This document shows, piece by piece, positions 51,440-63,500 of a stretch of 64,000 nt of DNA; within the stretch, counting starts at the first letter, position 1; every line of letters starts with the position of its first letter. This stretch comes from Dasyornis broadbenti (lineage: Eukaryota > Chordata > Aves > Passeriformes > Dasyornithidae). The position numbers and the translations under genes were made by a program. The notes beneath the pieces are model-generated. The model had not been told where the DNA came from. It saw only the letters and a program-made list of their open reading frames with translations, and ran no database searches. The DNA lies in the NCBI GenBank assembly GCA_013397935.1, contig VZRN01001305.1, positions 4,458,347 to 4,522,346 of the forward strand, given 5' to 3'.

Positions 51440-51950
51440 ACCTTACTTGGAACTGAAATCTGACTGCTGGTGACTGGGAATTAAACAGATTGATTAGTGT
51501 TGACATTATTTACATTGCGTGATCCATATCAGCGAAGGGCACACATCACTTGTGAAAGCAAATACATTAATAGTATTACCCCGCCGTTAATGGCACGTTA
51601 ATAATACTGCCATGATTCGCGTTTGTCAGGCTGCTGCAGAGACGTGCTTGGTGTCGTGGTAAACAAAGAAAATCAGCCATGTTGCGAGACCCTTTATTCT
51701 TTAAAAACTTAAGTTCACGTGAGAAGAACCCGCCGCTAGATAACCCCCAGAATACTGATAAATTAACGATTTCACACCCTTCCCTCCCCCGTTTTTACCC
51801 CATATAGCAATGATAGAGGGGACAGCCGGCTGATACGGATTACTTTTGAGAAGCATGACAACAGGTGGCCTCCCCGAAGTCACTAGATCCAGCAGATCGT
51901 CTTTATTTATTTTTTTTGTTGTTGTTTTTTTAAGCGTCCAGCTTGCCCAT
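51440..51950. promoter_or_regulatory. Motif-dense upstream regulatory segment
   Basis: This repeat-free segment borders the CpG island. Visible motifs include three TTAAT homeodomain-like cores within about 40 bases (51567, 51587 and 51598), inside an inverted pair AGTATTA (51572-51578) and TAATACT (51602-51608). There is also an exact forkhead site GTAAACA (51659-51665), a CACGTG E-box (51716-51721) and a CAGGTG E-box near 51870. Scattered CpGs (TTCGCG, CCGCCG) rise towards the island. I infer a proximal promoter or enhancer of the gene starting at the island. Conservation and activity are untested. Confidence 0.35.
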
Positions 51951-52760
51951 CACCAGTATCCATCCACAGGGTGCATCGCCGAAGCCGTGATGATTCGCGT
52001 CCCTCGGGACCACGGCGGCAGCCGGTCAGACTTCTTTTTGTGCGGTTAAACCCGGCAAGGACGCGTTCCCATGGGGAGGATGCTGAGGCAGGGCTNNNNN
52101 NNNNNNNNNNNNNNNNNNNNNNNNNNNNNNNNNNNNNNNNNNNNNNNNNNNNNNNNNNNNNNNNNNNNNNNNNNNNNNNNNNNNNNNNNNNNNNNNNNNN
52201 NNNNNNNNNNNNNNNNNNNNNNNNNNNNNNNNNNNNNNNNNNNNNNNNNNNNNNNNNNNNNNNNNNNNNNNNNNNNNNNNNNNNNNNNNNNNNNNNNNNN
52301 NNNNNNNNNNNNNNNNNNNNNNNNNNNNNNNNNNNNNNNNNNNNNNNNNNNNNNNNNNNNNNNNNNNNNNNNNNNNNNNNNNNNNNNNNNNNNNNNNNNN
52401 NNNNNNNNNNNNNNNNNNNNNNNNNNNNNNNNNNNNNNNNNNNNNNNNNNNNNNNNNNNNNNNNNNNNNNNNNNNNNNNNNNNNNNNNNNNNNNNNNNNN
52501 NNNNNNNNNNNNNNNNNNNNNNNNNNNNNNNNNNNNNNNNNNNNNNNNNNNNNNNNNNNNNNNNNNNNNNNNNNNNNNNNNNNNNNNNNNNNNNNNNNNN
52601 NNNNNNNNNNNNNNNNNNNNNNNNNNNNNNNNNNNNNNNNNNNNNNNNNNNNNNNNNNNNNNNCCCCGCCGAGCTCCCCAGCGCTGAATTCCCGGCTGGC
52701 GGCTCCCGGGAGGGGAAGACGCGCATTAACGCGACAACTTTCCTCCTACCTCCCTAATTT
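51950..52760. promoter_or_regulatory. CpG island, probable promoter/first exon region, core missing
   Basis: CpG dinucleotides are rare elsewhere but number 13 in 51961-52080 and 10 in 52664-52740, on both sides of the gap. Sites include CGCG (51997, 52061, 52719, 52731) and GC-rich stretches such as GGCTCCCGGGAGGGG. Vertebrate CpG islands of this kind usually mark a promoter and first exon. The strand composition to the right (T and G excess on +) suggests that the main transcript runs rightwards. The first exon, and perhaps the start codon, is probably in the gap. No reading frame in the visible flanks is recognisable. Confidence 0.7.
52096..52663. other. Assembly gap of 568 N
   Basis: The run of N lies in the centre of the CpG island, a common failure point for short-read bird assemblies. 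The N count may be an estimate. Open frames drawn through it on either strand are artefacts. Confidence 0.99.
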
Positions 52761-55700
52761 TGGGGCAAGGAGAGGGAGAAACGCCAGCTGTATTTGTTTT
52801 GAAGGTTGCTTCCGGTAAAAAGAAAAATGAACTTAGAGTATAATTTTTCGGTGGTGGTGCCTTTTTTCTTTTTCTTTTCTCTTTTTTTTCCCTTTTCTTT
52901 CTTTTTTTTCTTTTTTTTTTTTCCTTTGTGAGTGTGTGTGTTTTGTTATTGCCCCGGAGTACGGGTGACTCTGGATTTGAATTCAATCCCTACTTTTACA
53001 TAGCTGGCTGGAGCTGGCAGCGCTGTTTCATAATGTAGGGGCTGAGGTCAGTGGTATTCTTGGCAAGTCCTTGCTCTCCAAAGTAGGGTGAAATCCTTAC
53101 ACAATGGCACCGGGCAGGAATTTTTTAGATACCTGCGCCGGGTTCCTGGAGCCTTCTTTGTCAGAGGAGTGTGTGAGTTGAAGCTGTTTATAAGCGTAGT
53201 TACAACCGCGCTTAGAGAGGCTGAGAAAGGTTAAGCTGGGGACTGGAGTGCGTACAGAAACATTTTGACTTAACATGACCTGAAAAACAACTAAACTGAA
53301 TGAGTTCCTTCTGCTACCGAACGCTTGCTGCAGTGGCTGCTGCTGCCAACTGTCTAAAGACTAATAAGCTTTACACTGATCCCCACATCAAGCCGCGGTT
53401 CAATAGCTAATGATACAAGGAGTTACTTTGCTCGGAGTTGTAATGCCATCTGTCCTATTTTCTAAAGGCTTGTCCTGCTCTCTGAGCAGTCCCTGTATTC
53501 GGGTTTTGGGGAAGAGATGCTGTTACTGGTTGTTTTGGCAGGCGTCTGACTGGCTGGTGATGATTTCAAATTGGGGCAAAGAGGAAACCTTGACTTTCGG
53601 TCAGCACCCATAAGTCATTCCTCCTACTATAGATACGTCATTGTGGTAATGTTATTTTTATCCCCATGCTCATGGAATATGTGTGAGAAAATAAAACTTC
53701 TCATGGAAAAACATACTGACTGAGCAGGCATCGTATGTGGCAGGCCTTTCTGGCAACTCTTTTTTTTTCTTTTATAAAAAAAAAGAAAGCTGCTTCTGGA
53801 ACATGTTTTTGTGGTGCTAAACTTGTTTCTCTGTCCTTGTTTGACCTTCTCCAAATGTCTGTTTGCCTTCAGTGCTGGACCCAGCCCTTCAGTGTGTTGT
53901 GAAAGCTGAAGGAGGCTGAGTGCTCTCTCCTGGGGAAGACACTCTCTGCAAACTTGTGGCGAGGTCTCTTGCATTGGTAGAGGCGTAGATTCCAGCTGGG
54001 GGAGCCTACCAGCAATGTCCAGCCTCGGGAGATGGTTATTGGAGCGTGATGGGGTGTTCAGGAGGAGTGATGCTGGCAGATGCTCAGAAACCAGTAGGTC
54101 AGGCTGTGTGGCCACCAGGCTGGGCCTGGGGGATGGTGCTTCCCCTGTGACATGATCAGTGCCATGTGAACTGTTAAACTTTCTCATGTCCTTGCCAGTT
54201 GGCCTTGCTGTCTAGAAGGGATAGTAAAGAAACACAAAAGGGTAGAAGGTAAGAAATGATGCAGCGAGGAATCCAGCCCTAATGCAGGGATAAAGCCCAT
54301 GTGAAGGGCACGGAGCAGAGAGCTAAATTGGGAACACCAGGGCTGCATTAATGCTGTAAAACTTCCCGAATCAGCACACTGGCAGCCTGCTGTGGCAATC
54401 ACCACAGGTAAAGAAGCCCACCCTTAAATCCATGAAGCTGACACACGCCCAAAGTAATCCACAAATAAGACCAAATTTGTGGGAAATGGAATGTGTTGTT
54501 AGCACTCGAAATGCTTGAGACTGGTGGTCAGTCATGCCCTCCTGTTGCTGCTGGGGAGACTGGGCTTGCAGCGGAAAACCTGGTTGGCGTTTTTGTAAAT
54601 GGCTCATGTTGAATTGTGTGTGTTAAGAGTTTTCTAATGTTGGTTCTCTGTTCAGGAAGTTTGATTTTATTTTACAACAGTATTGGAATTTGGAAGAATT
54701 GTGTTTACGCGTATCGTCTTTCATCATTAAGTAAAAAGGAAAAAAAATATATAGAAAGGTACAAAATCCCTGTTTTTCCTTCTTCCCTTAAAGTTACTTT
54801 TTATTGTCTCTTTACTTGTATTTTCCTGTTCTTGCTATGCTATCTCTTAAAGATAGCTACCTAATTTTGGCTTTTGGGAAGTCATGAGGCTTCAAGAGAG
54901 GGTTGGAAAGAGAAAATGTATTTGTCTTATTCATTTCAGTACAGGGAATAGCAAGAGAAGTATGTTAGTAGCATATTTGCTTCTTAGTTATGTTAAACTC
55001 TTTGGGGCTCAGCTTCTTCCAAATCACAATGAGGTAAATATCTGTTTGATGTTATTATTCACCCTGGATTGTCAGGGTGCAAATTTGGCGCCATGCCTTC
55101 ACTGCAGGCTCAGAGAAGAGTGACAGAATGATAGCCAGTATGTATAACTTCCAGAAGTAGGTCTGATAAACATTGCTGGAGAAAGCAAACTTAACTTGGC
55201 ATGAACTTCTGTAGTGCAAAAACCTCTTAGTAATTTTGGAGTGGACTGATTTTTTTTTTTTTTTTTCTTTGAGGTAAACAGTGTATTCTGCAATTGCTTT
55301 CGTAAATTCATAACTTTATATCTCTTTGGTATATCCTCCTTTACAAAGTTTTTGTGAATTTTGTGAATCACAACTCAATATTCTGTTGGCTAAAGAAAAT
55401 GCAAAATAATAAAAAAGAATGTATATGTGGCCTATACTTCAACATGCCTGTTGTGTAACTCTCCTCTTTAATTGCTGTATTAAACTATTCATTTTCTCTT
55501 TGAAGACGTGAACTGGGAGGTTAATTTAACCACTTTGGGGAATCTAACTTTTAAATGTTCATAAATTACAGATGATTTTATGCCCTTAAGCTGTGAGTTA
55601 TAGCAATCTATTTTTTTCCTCTTAACATCCTCTTGCGTGGACTGTTATAACTTTAAGTCTCTACAAAACAAATTCTTACTGGCTTCATAGGCTATCTTAG

Positions 55701-58700
55701 AAAGCATGCAGTTTTTTACTGGTGTATCTTGGCCTGAAAAAATAGAGCTGCTTTTGTTTTCAAACAAGAGAAACTGAGCCCTAATCTTTCTTTATCCTAA
55801 GAAGTCATTTACATGGCATGGTATGTGAATAGCTAGTTACTTCAGAAACCCTGTGTACTGTTCACTGTTTTCATGCCATGTACTGACATCTGCAGGAAGA
55901 AATATTTTGAATGTGTGCCTTATATATGTTAGATGCCTAAGGTTTGCTTCGAGAAACTGCCGGTGTGGTACATGAAGGCAGTTCAGTGCAGCAGTAACGA
56001 AGAGCAGAGATATATCAGCATCGGACCACATCTTCAGGACAGAGGGGAGAACTGTACAGTAGCACTGGGATTAAAACTAATGCGTCATTTAAAGTTAGAA
56101 GAGATCTAAACAGGATGCTTCGTTAAGCAGATCCTCCCTTCTTGAACACTTGAGAGGAACAATGGTTTAATTATAGGATGTACCTATGCTTTTTCCAAAT
56201 AAACTTTCAGCTTGTTCCCCTGTTGTGTTATTTTTATACTTGTAACCAGTGATAGCCTGATTGTGTGCAATCTTCAGATAAACCAGAAATGAACATTTCC
56301 TTTTTGCTCTAGTGATCTCTTAACAAATAAATACGAGGCTGTGTAGTTTAATGTGATCAGAGAAACTGTTTTATATGTGAGTCTAGCAAAATAATTATAT
56401 TTAGTCTTTAAATTCAGGCTGATCGTGTGTCTGTATATCACGTACACTAGAAGATTAATATTATTTTTTTCAAAAGAGCTTATTTGGGATTTCTTTCATT
56501 TGAAAGAAAAAATATTTTGGAGCTTGAGTTTTGCTTTCAGATTTTCCTCACTGTCAGCGTGGTACCATGTTGCCGTCTTTTTGAGGCTGGCATTTACAGA
56601 GGTGGATAACCCCTGTTATCAGGCTGCTAACAGCAGTGTAATGTTGAGAAGTGATTCTGTTGCTAAATTCTCCTGCTGGTACTTGGTAGCCCTGAGAAGT
56701 GAAGAACTGTGACGGCTGATGCCTGGTATATGGCTGTATTGCATTGTTATAGTGGTCTTTCCATAATGCATCTCAGGGGTTTGTAGTGTGGTTATTCAGG
56801 AGTAGCCTTACTTTGCAAGGCTTCGTTATATTTCTTTCTGGGGAGCCCGTTTGGCCAGCAAAATTAGATTCCTAACTGCACTTCCCATGGTGGTGTTCAG
56901 GCTTTCTGCTGACTGCAGTGACTAATTCTGAAGTGGGGTCATGAGCCTGGTACGTTTTGTGTTAACGTTGGGAGCATTGTTAGTAACACAGCTTAATGAA
57001 GAAAGGTTGTTGCTGGTTCTTGATCCAGGCTACTTGCTTGCTCAGCAGTGGTCTTGAAGTAGAAGTGCCGTCATAAAGTCGGCTGTAAGGGTAGTTGGTC
57101 TGAGCAAAAGAACCCCAAACCTCTAGATGCTATAGGGTTTTGGAAAATGGTTCAAAATAGTTAACTCCCCTGAACATGTCTGGAAAAATTTAAGTGGTGT
57201 CTTTTGGTGTCTCTTGGGCTGTAAGTAGGTGGGGTGGATACAGATGAAACATAATAGACACCTGTATCTAGAGACCTTTAACCACAGGGATTTTTTCGTG
57301 CTGTGTTTCAGTACTTAACTGGGAGCATAAAAACCAAAGGAACTATTGGGGAAAAGTGAGACATTTACCTGACAAAGCGAGTAATGTATTTGTGTAGTAC
57401 AGAAATTATATCCAAGAATGTATTTTGGAAGTAAGTTTACATTTTTTTCTCTTAATGTTTTTTTCTCAAGCTAGTATTACTATGCAGTATTATTTCATGC
57501 CCAACAAACTTACTTGTATGAATATATCTTTTTGTGGCTGATAAGTAAAGCTGAAAATCCTTGCATAGCTCAGATTTTCTTGTGAACTTTCTAATCTCAG
57601 TCTGTCGAAACAGCTCTGGAATGTTTGATTCTGAACTTCCACTATCAATTTCCATGTCCTTCCCAAAACTAAGGGTATGCACTGCACTGGACTGCTTAGT
57701 ATCTTGTTTGTTTTGAAAGAAACTAAGTTTATTTCCCGGTCTTTCTCATGGGAGGTGTGTGTGCATTTTCCCATAGCCATTCATATCTTTGTGACCAAGA
57801 GCTTTGAAAGTGGCAAGAGTATTGAATTTTTAATTTCTGTTGAAGTAGTTCTCCCCTGTCATAGGGCTAGTACTTTCTGCATTCATAGAGTTCTGTATCT
57901 TTTAATGACGGGAGTTTTGCTAACACTTGCAAAGATGTTGGTATGATCAGGAAACCTTCACCTGCAACATAGAAATAACTGAGTTGAAGCCTTGTCCTGA
58001 ACACTTGTGTGCTTTCTCATTACATCAGAAGATTGCAGCTCGGTTAGCTGTACGTATCCGAGCTGGTTTGAAACTGGGAAAGCGAGGGTTTAACTGTAGT
58101 GCTGATAAGCTCTGTGTAATTTCCTACTTGATTAATTATCTGTTTGGTAGAGTTTGCTTTTGATTTCTGCCCTGCTGTGGCTGCAGAAGTGTTCAGGCTG
58201 CATGGGGTTCAGGCTGAGTATGTTCCTCTGAGCATGTTTTTGTCAGCCTTTGTGGACATAGTCTCTTTCCTGCGCTTAAAAACTGGGAGCCTTTCTGTGT
58301 CATTCTTGCCTAGGAAATTTACTGAAGTGAGCAGTGCTGGGCCCAAAGCCCAGGGATCTTCTACTCAGCCCAAGCTTGTTTTGTCCACTTGCCTCCCGAG
58401 GTGCTGTTCAGACATCAGAGCATGTGTCTGTACCCTCTGTGATGCCGCAGGGCCAGCACCCACCCATCCATCCTCACCCACCCCACTGGTGAGTCACATG
58501 GAGCCAGTGGTGCTGCTGGGAAGGCTTTGGTAGAGGAGGATTATTGTAAAGCAAGACGGATTGCTGTGGATAGGCTTGCTCTTCTGCCAAAACTAGTAAC
58601 GAGCAAAATCGTCTGTTGGACTTCTGAGACCAAAAAGACTGATAGCTCTTTCATGTCTTGGGTGTAAAAGTGTAGGGCAGCAAAAGTAAAGGACACACAA

Positions 58701-60444
58701 GCATTTTCCCAAGATTGTGTTTTTCTTTAGGAAGAGGATGGAGTCTTCTGTGGGTTATCTGTTTATTCATGGAGAATCCTTGGTGCTTGGAAAAAAAAAG
58801 GATAATGTAACTTGTAGAGATTATTCATTTATTTTACGCTTATTACAATACACCTTAGCTAAGGTTTTTTTTGAGAAGTTACTGTTTTTTGAATTCCATT
58901 GTTTTTAAAACAATGTATGCTTAAAAGTTTTTAAAAGACTACGCTTATGCAAATTACTGAGTAGTATCTACTAGCAGTAGCTATTCATTCTGTTGAATTA
59001 CTGATCTGATTTTAATATTTTTTTCTCTAAATCAGAATGTTGCTACTTAATCTGTTGGCATGTTTCAAGAATAACTATATGTACACTGAACAGTCATTGT
59101 AAGAACTTTGACTTCCTTATTGAGGGGTTTTTGTATCCTCATGAGAAAATATATTTTGGCTTGTGTTTTGGGAACTTTCCCACAGTGGGAGATCTAATTT
59201 TTGCGAGGTATTGTTTGGGAATTCAAAAGGAGCACTGGCAGAAAGATAGCTCTACAAAGATGCTTTGTGAAGGGCAGCTGAGCCTGCGCCCTTGTTTGCT
59301 GCAGCCAGTGTTGCAGATTTAATTTGCTGGGTATATTTTGCATTAAGGGCTGTATTTGAATAAGTCTCAAAATGGAAGTGGTGCTCTGCTTCCCTTTTTC
59401 TGAAGTTGATGGAGTTGACCACTTTTCTTGGAAAGGGGGAGAGAGGAGCCCTACTGCAGTGCTTTTCTTACAGCTTTGTTTGCAGTTAAAATTAGCTATT
59501 TGTTCTCTCTGGGTATCTCTGTTACGCCCATAGAGCTGTAGATATGTTTCTTTGTGTGTTTCTGTCTTGTCTGACCTGAGTAAGAGTGATTAAATATTTG
59601 ATTTAGAGCAGTTCCAAGGAGTCTTGTCAACAATAATGAGCAACATGTATATCATTACCTGAGCAAAACACTGAAGAATAAGAAAAAAATTAAAATATTC
59701 AAATGTTTTTAGAGGGGAGGGAAAAGGGCATTAATTTGTTTTCCAGCACTGATAAAAATTGAAGGAATATTCTGATATTAATGTTTTTGTGGACAGCATG
59801 ATTTTCCTATTTTTCTCTTATTTGTGTGTATTGTGATAAACATGAACAACACAATGAAACTGCATCTTGTATCAGTGTAAATTATCTGGGAATGGGTATT
59901 AAGTTTCATGGAAGACACATTCGTAGAGCATGCCTGTTGTTGATTGTCTTTAGCGGGCTCTATGTTTCTGTTTGCATGTGTTTTTTATGTCTTAAAATAG
60001 ACTTTGCTTAATAAATTCAAATATTTATTATGTAGTTTGTCTGGGTTTCCAAAGGGAAGGTAGTTCGTGTCCCCCACGAATCATTTGTTTAGTAGTTTGT
60101 TGTTTTGTTTTGGATTTTTTATTCTTTAGTTTGAATTTGCAGTTCTGTATTTTTAGGGATACTTGTCTCCCATCTTTATTTTACTTTTACTGTAGTTGGG
60201 AAAAAAATATTGATACAGCCTTTTCCATCTGAAATTAGTCATTCACACTTTTGCCCAGTTAAGCAAAAAATAACTCAGAGGGGTGAGAAAGAATGTTACA
60301 CAAATATGGTTTATAAGCAGTTGATGGGAAAACAAGGCTGTACCACCAATCTAGGTTGAAGAATTTCTGTTTGAGGTTTGACTTGCTGAAACCAAAGGCT
60401 AAATCTTTAGTGGTACATCGTATTTCTTTAGCAGCAAAGCTAGT
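52761..60444 (+). other. Probable first-intron DNA of a + strand gene
   Basis: I see no coding exon. The + strand carries a T and G excess: hand counts give about A54 C20 G36 T70 at 54601-54780 and about A74 C53 G64 T109 at 57661-57960. This supports rightward transcription from the CpG island. The first 650 bases keep island-shore character (CTGCGCCGGGTTCC, AACCGCGCTTAG, AAGCCGCGGTTC). A minus-strand open frame of 186 codons (53627-54187) has no domain and opposes the inferred transcription. A homopolymer T run of 16-17 sits near 55250-55266. Confidence 0.45.
52860..52927 (+). repeat. 68-nt uninterrupted polypyrimidine tract with a short GT run
   Basis: From 52860 to 52927 every base is C or T, mostly T with single C spacers. 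A GTGAGTGTGTGTG stretch follows at 52928-52940. It sits about 200 bases right of the island gap. Such tracts can form triplex (H-DNA) structures near promoters. In a + transcript it would give a U-rich RNA segment. Confidence 0.95.
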
Positions 60445-60500
60445 TGTAGTGGGTTGATGCTGGCTGGATGCCAGGCACCCACCAAAGCTGCTCACTCACT
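60445..60500 (+). mobile_element. Fragment of an avian endogenous-retrovirus LTR (5' start)
   Basis: TGTAGTGGGTTGATGCTGGC, then TGGATGCCAGGCACCCACCA, then AAGCTGCTCACTCACT closely follows the well-known start of a common avian ERV LTR family (TG start, 'ggctggatgccaggtgcccaccaaagc...ctc..tcact'). Homology ends near 60500, so only the first 56 or so bases of the LTR remain. No internal retroviral genes lie nearby. It is an old broken relic with no coding capacity. Confidence 0.6.
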
Positions 60501-63500
60501 TTGTTTCTCATGCTGATGTTCTCTGCTGCCTTGTTCCTGCCCATCCAACTATTTATGAGGCTACAGTGTACAGAGGATAAGTGGTACAATCTTGTTAGCT
60601 GAGCAAAAGAAAAGGAACTTACTTTTGAGAGATAGCGTAGTAGGGTTTTTGCTTTCTAAAATTTTAGTGACTCAGTGTGGTTTAGATTGTGGCTTCAAAT
60701 ATTTGTGTTGGTGCAGCTGAAGGTATGAAGACCTATGCTATAAGACTGAGAATAAATGCTTATGGTTGTGTGTAGGAACCTCTGAAATCACAGAGTATAT
60801 GCTGCTCCATTTTCAAACATTATTTAGAAGTCTAAAATATGTAAACTGAATGGAATATTATGACATTACTTATTCTTGATGCATTCCCTAAAATGAGAAT
60901 TTTTTTTTTTAACTTACGGATGATACGTGCAAGAAGCTTCTTGAGAGAGGCCTTCCATTTTTGTTTGTCCTGAGGATTAACATCAATGGACACTTTTGTA
61001 GAAAGTCTCTTGCTCTGAGTTTTTTTCCCCAGTGGAATATGGCAATGGTAAGAAGCTGGGGTAGTAATGCTACCTTTGCCTGCACGGAATTGGGTGGATG
61101 AGATGCTAAGACCCAGGGTTTGGTTTTTTCTGTATTGTTACACTGAATCTTGTCTGTATTCACACTGGTTTGTTGTATGGTACCTGAAAATTGGATGCTG
61201 GTGGGATCTCTCCCTGGGGGTGAAACAAAGAAGTCACACTTAATTTTATTGGCATGCAAGTTAAGAGACATACACATTTTCCATTTGGTATGTGAAGTCT
61301 ATTGGGACATACCTAAAATATGAACCCTCTATTGTTTTTGCTTTGACTTTGAGGTAAGTGCTTAATCTTGTCAGGAAACCATTCCCTCGCCCTCACAGAA
61401 CATTTCCTCAAAATGCATGACCTTGCAGAAATCAGCTACACATTGCTTTATGTGAGATGCCAGCACTCATTTGAATGGTTGTGTGGAGTTTTGCTATTTG
61501 TCAAAAGACGTATCAGAATACACAGCATACATAGTAGTAAATATTTAGGTACATTTTGAACTGAGAGGGAGAGTTGTCTGTGCAGTATTACAGACTTCTT
61601 TCTGTCCCTTGCCAGTGGTGCTGTGGGTGTTCAAAGTGACTTCTCTTGCCAGTGCTGTAGGACAGGCAGGCACTGCCAGAACATAGCTCCCCATCGTTGA
61701 CTTCTACTTGGGTGCGGTAGCTCAGTCACTTTTTGAAGTTGCCACAGCCACATTAACAAAAAAGATGGACTTTGGTTTAAAATGGCTATGTCAATATTTT
61801 AAAGTTGTGACTTTTTATTGTGTTTATGTACTTCATGTTTAAATGAATTTGAACTTTATATGCTATCAACTGCAAAATTAGAATGTAGTTATTCTTATCT
61901 CTTGATCTCAACTCGTGATCTTTACCTTTTGTACTTCCAATTCCCCCTTCCATCCTGCCACAGGGGAAGGGAGGGAGAGAGTTAGTGAGCACCATGTGCT
62001 TTGGAATGTGTCTGTGAGAACACTGAACTGAGGAATACCATTCCTAAACCACAACAGGAGTTCTGCCTGTGGAATTCTTCAGCTCTGGAGGAACCATGGT
62101 CTCCAAAAAGAGTCAAAAACTGGAAGAAAAAAAGCAGGTGCTGAAGCAGAATGTGTGGCAAAGATGTTCAATGTTGGGCTTTTGGGCTTTTTAACCCAGT
62201 TGCCAAATTCGTGACAAGATACTGAAAGCTGAAGTGATGTAGTTGATCTTGACACATTTTGTGATTTCCTGTTGTAGGTGGTTGATAACGGGCAGTTTTG
62301 CCAATGAATGCAGTAAGCGGCCCATCAATTGAAATAATATTATCTTAAGAAAAATGATAAATGGGGGTGTAGTTCATAGATGATGCTCTGAGTATGAAAC
62401 AAGAAATAAGATTTTGCACTGGTTAGTGATGAATGGTGTTCAGGTGGTGTCTCCCTCTAAACTCCATTAGTGCAGTAACAAAGTATCTTGAATATATTCA
62501 CTGCTACACAGTTGATGAGCAGATGGTAAACACTCCCAGTGAGGCAGTTTTCACTGTGAGTTACCGGAAAGAAGTGAGGGTCTCAGTCTGAGTTGCATTT
62601 TGTGTTCTCTGTTGATTCTGGGATACACATGGCTGCATAGTGCATCCAGTTTGTTGGGTATCTTTGATGGATTCGTTACAAATTCATACAAAGCACAAAA
62701 TTTCAGACTTCTGTGTGAATGGCATGCAGTGGTCTGATCTGAAGGCTGAAGTATTTCACATGTGCCTCAGATATGGAAACACAAGTGGCTCTGCCAGCTA
62801 CATGCTGACCAGGAAAAGACGCTTGCTGGAACGAGGGTAATTGAGTTTCCGTCCTTGTCATGGCTTCTCCGTTACTGCTGAAAGCTGCTAATTAGCGCCA
62901 ATGCCTTGTTTTAATTCAAGATGACTTAGTTGGAAGATGCCAACTCCTTGGTCGTAGGCCACTGAACAACTATCAGATGGCAACACAATTCCAGCTCAGC
63001 TGTTAAAAATGGCTTGAGGTAACAGTGCCAAGGGAAGGATGATAGTTGTTATAGCTGTGCTGTAGGTGTTTGCCAGGGTGGAAGAGAGGAGTCTATTCCA
63101 TCTCTGCTGTACTTTAGACAGACATCTATTTTAATGCTATTAGCTTGTATTTTACTTGAGTGAGTATTGATGGGTAGCTGGTCTTCACTAGTCCTAACTC
63201 CTCTTTAAGAAACTTGTACAGGTCTTCAATTTAAGATGACTTTTAGAGGAATATCACTTTAGGAGTTAAAAAACTCCCAGACTACTGGATATTGCTGGAA
63301 AATGTCATTGACACAATGCATGACAAGATGGTGTAGAAACACTCTGTTAGCTTTGTAAAATGGTTCTAAGAACCCAAAGCAAAGAAAATTGAGTTTTGGG
63401 ATAGAATGCTTCTTTTTGAAGTATGTTTCTGAATGCCCAGGCAAATTATGAGTCCTTCTCCCTTCTGGTACTTATTCTTTGTATCTAGTCTTGTGCTATG

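Noticed and set aside
51971..52757. Open frames of 226-238 codons on both strands across 52046-52757
   Set aside because: Nearly all their length is unknown bases in the assembly gap; the few visible residues match nothing.
61708..61745. GTGCGGTAGCTCAGTCACTT resembling a tRNA A box
   Set aside because: No anticodon arm, B box or acceptor pairing is found downstream.
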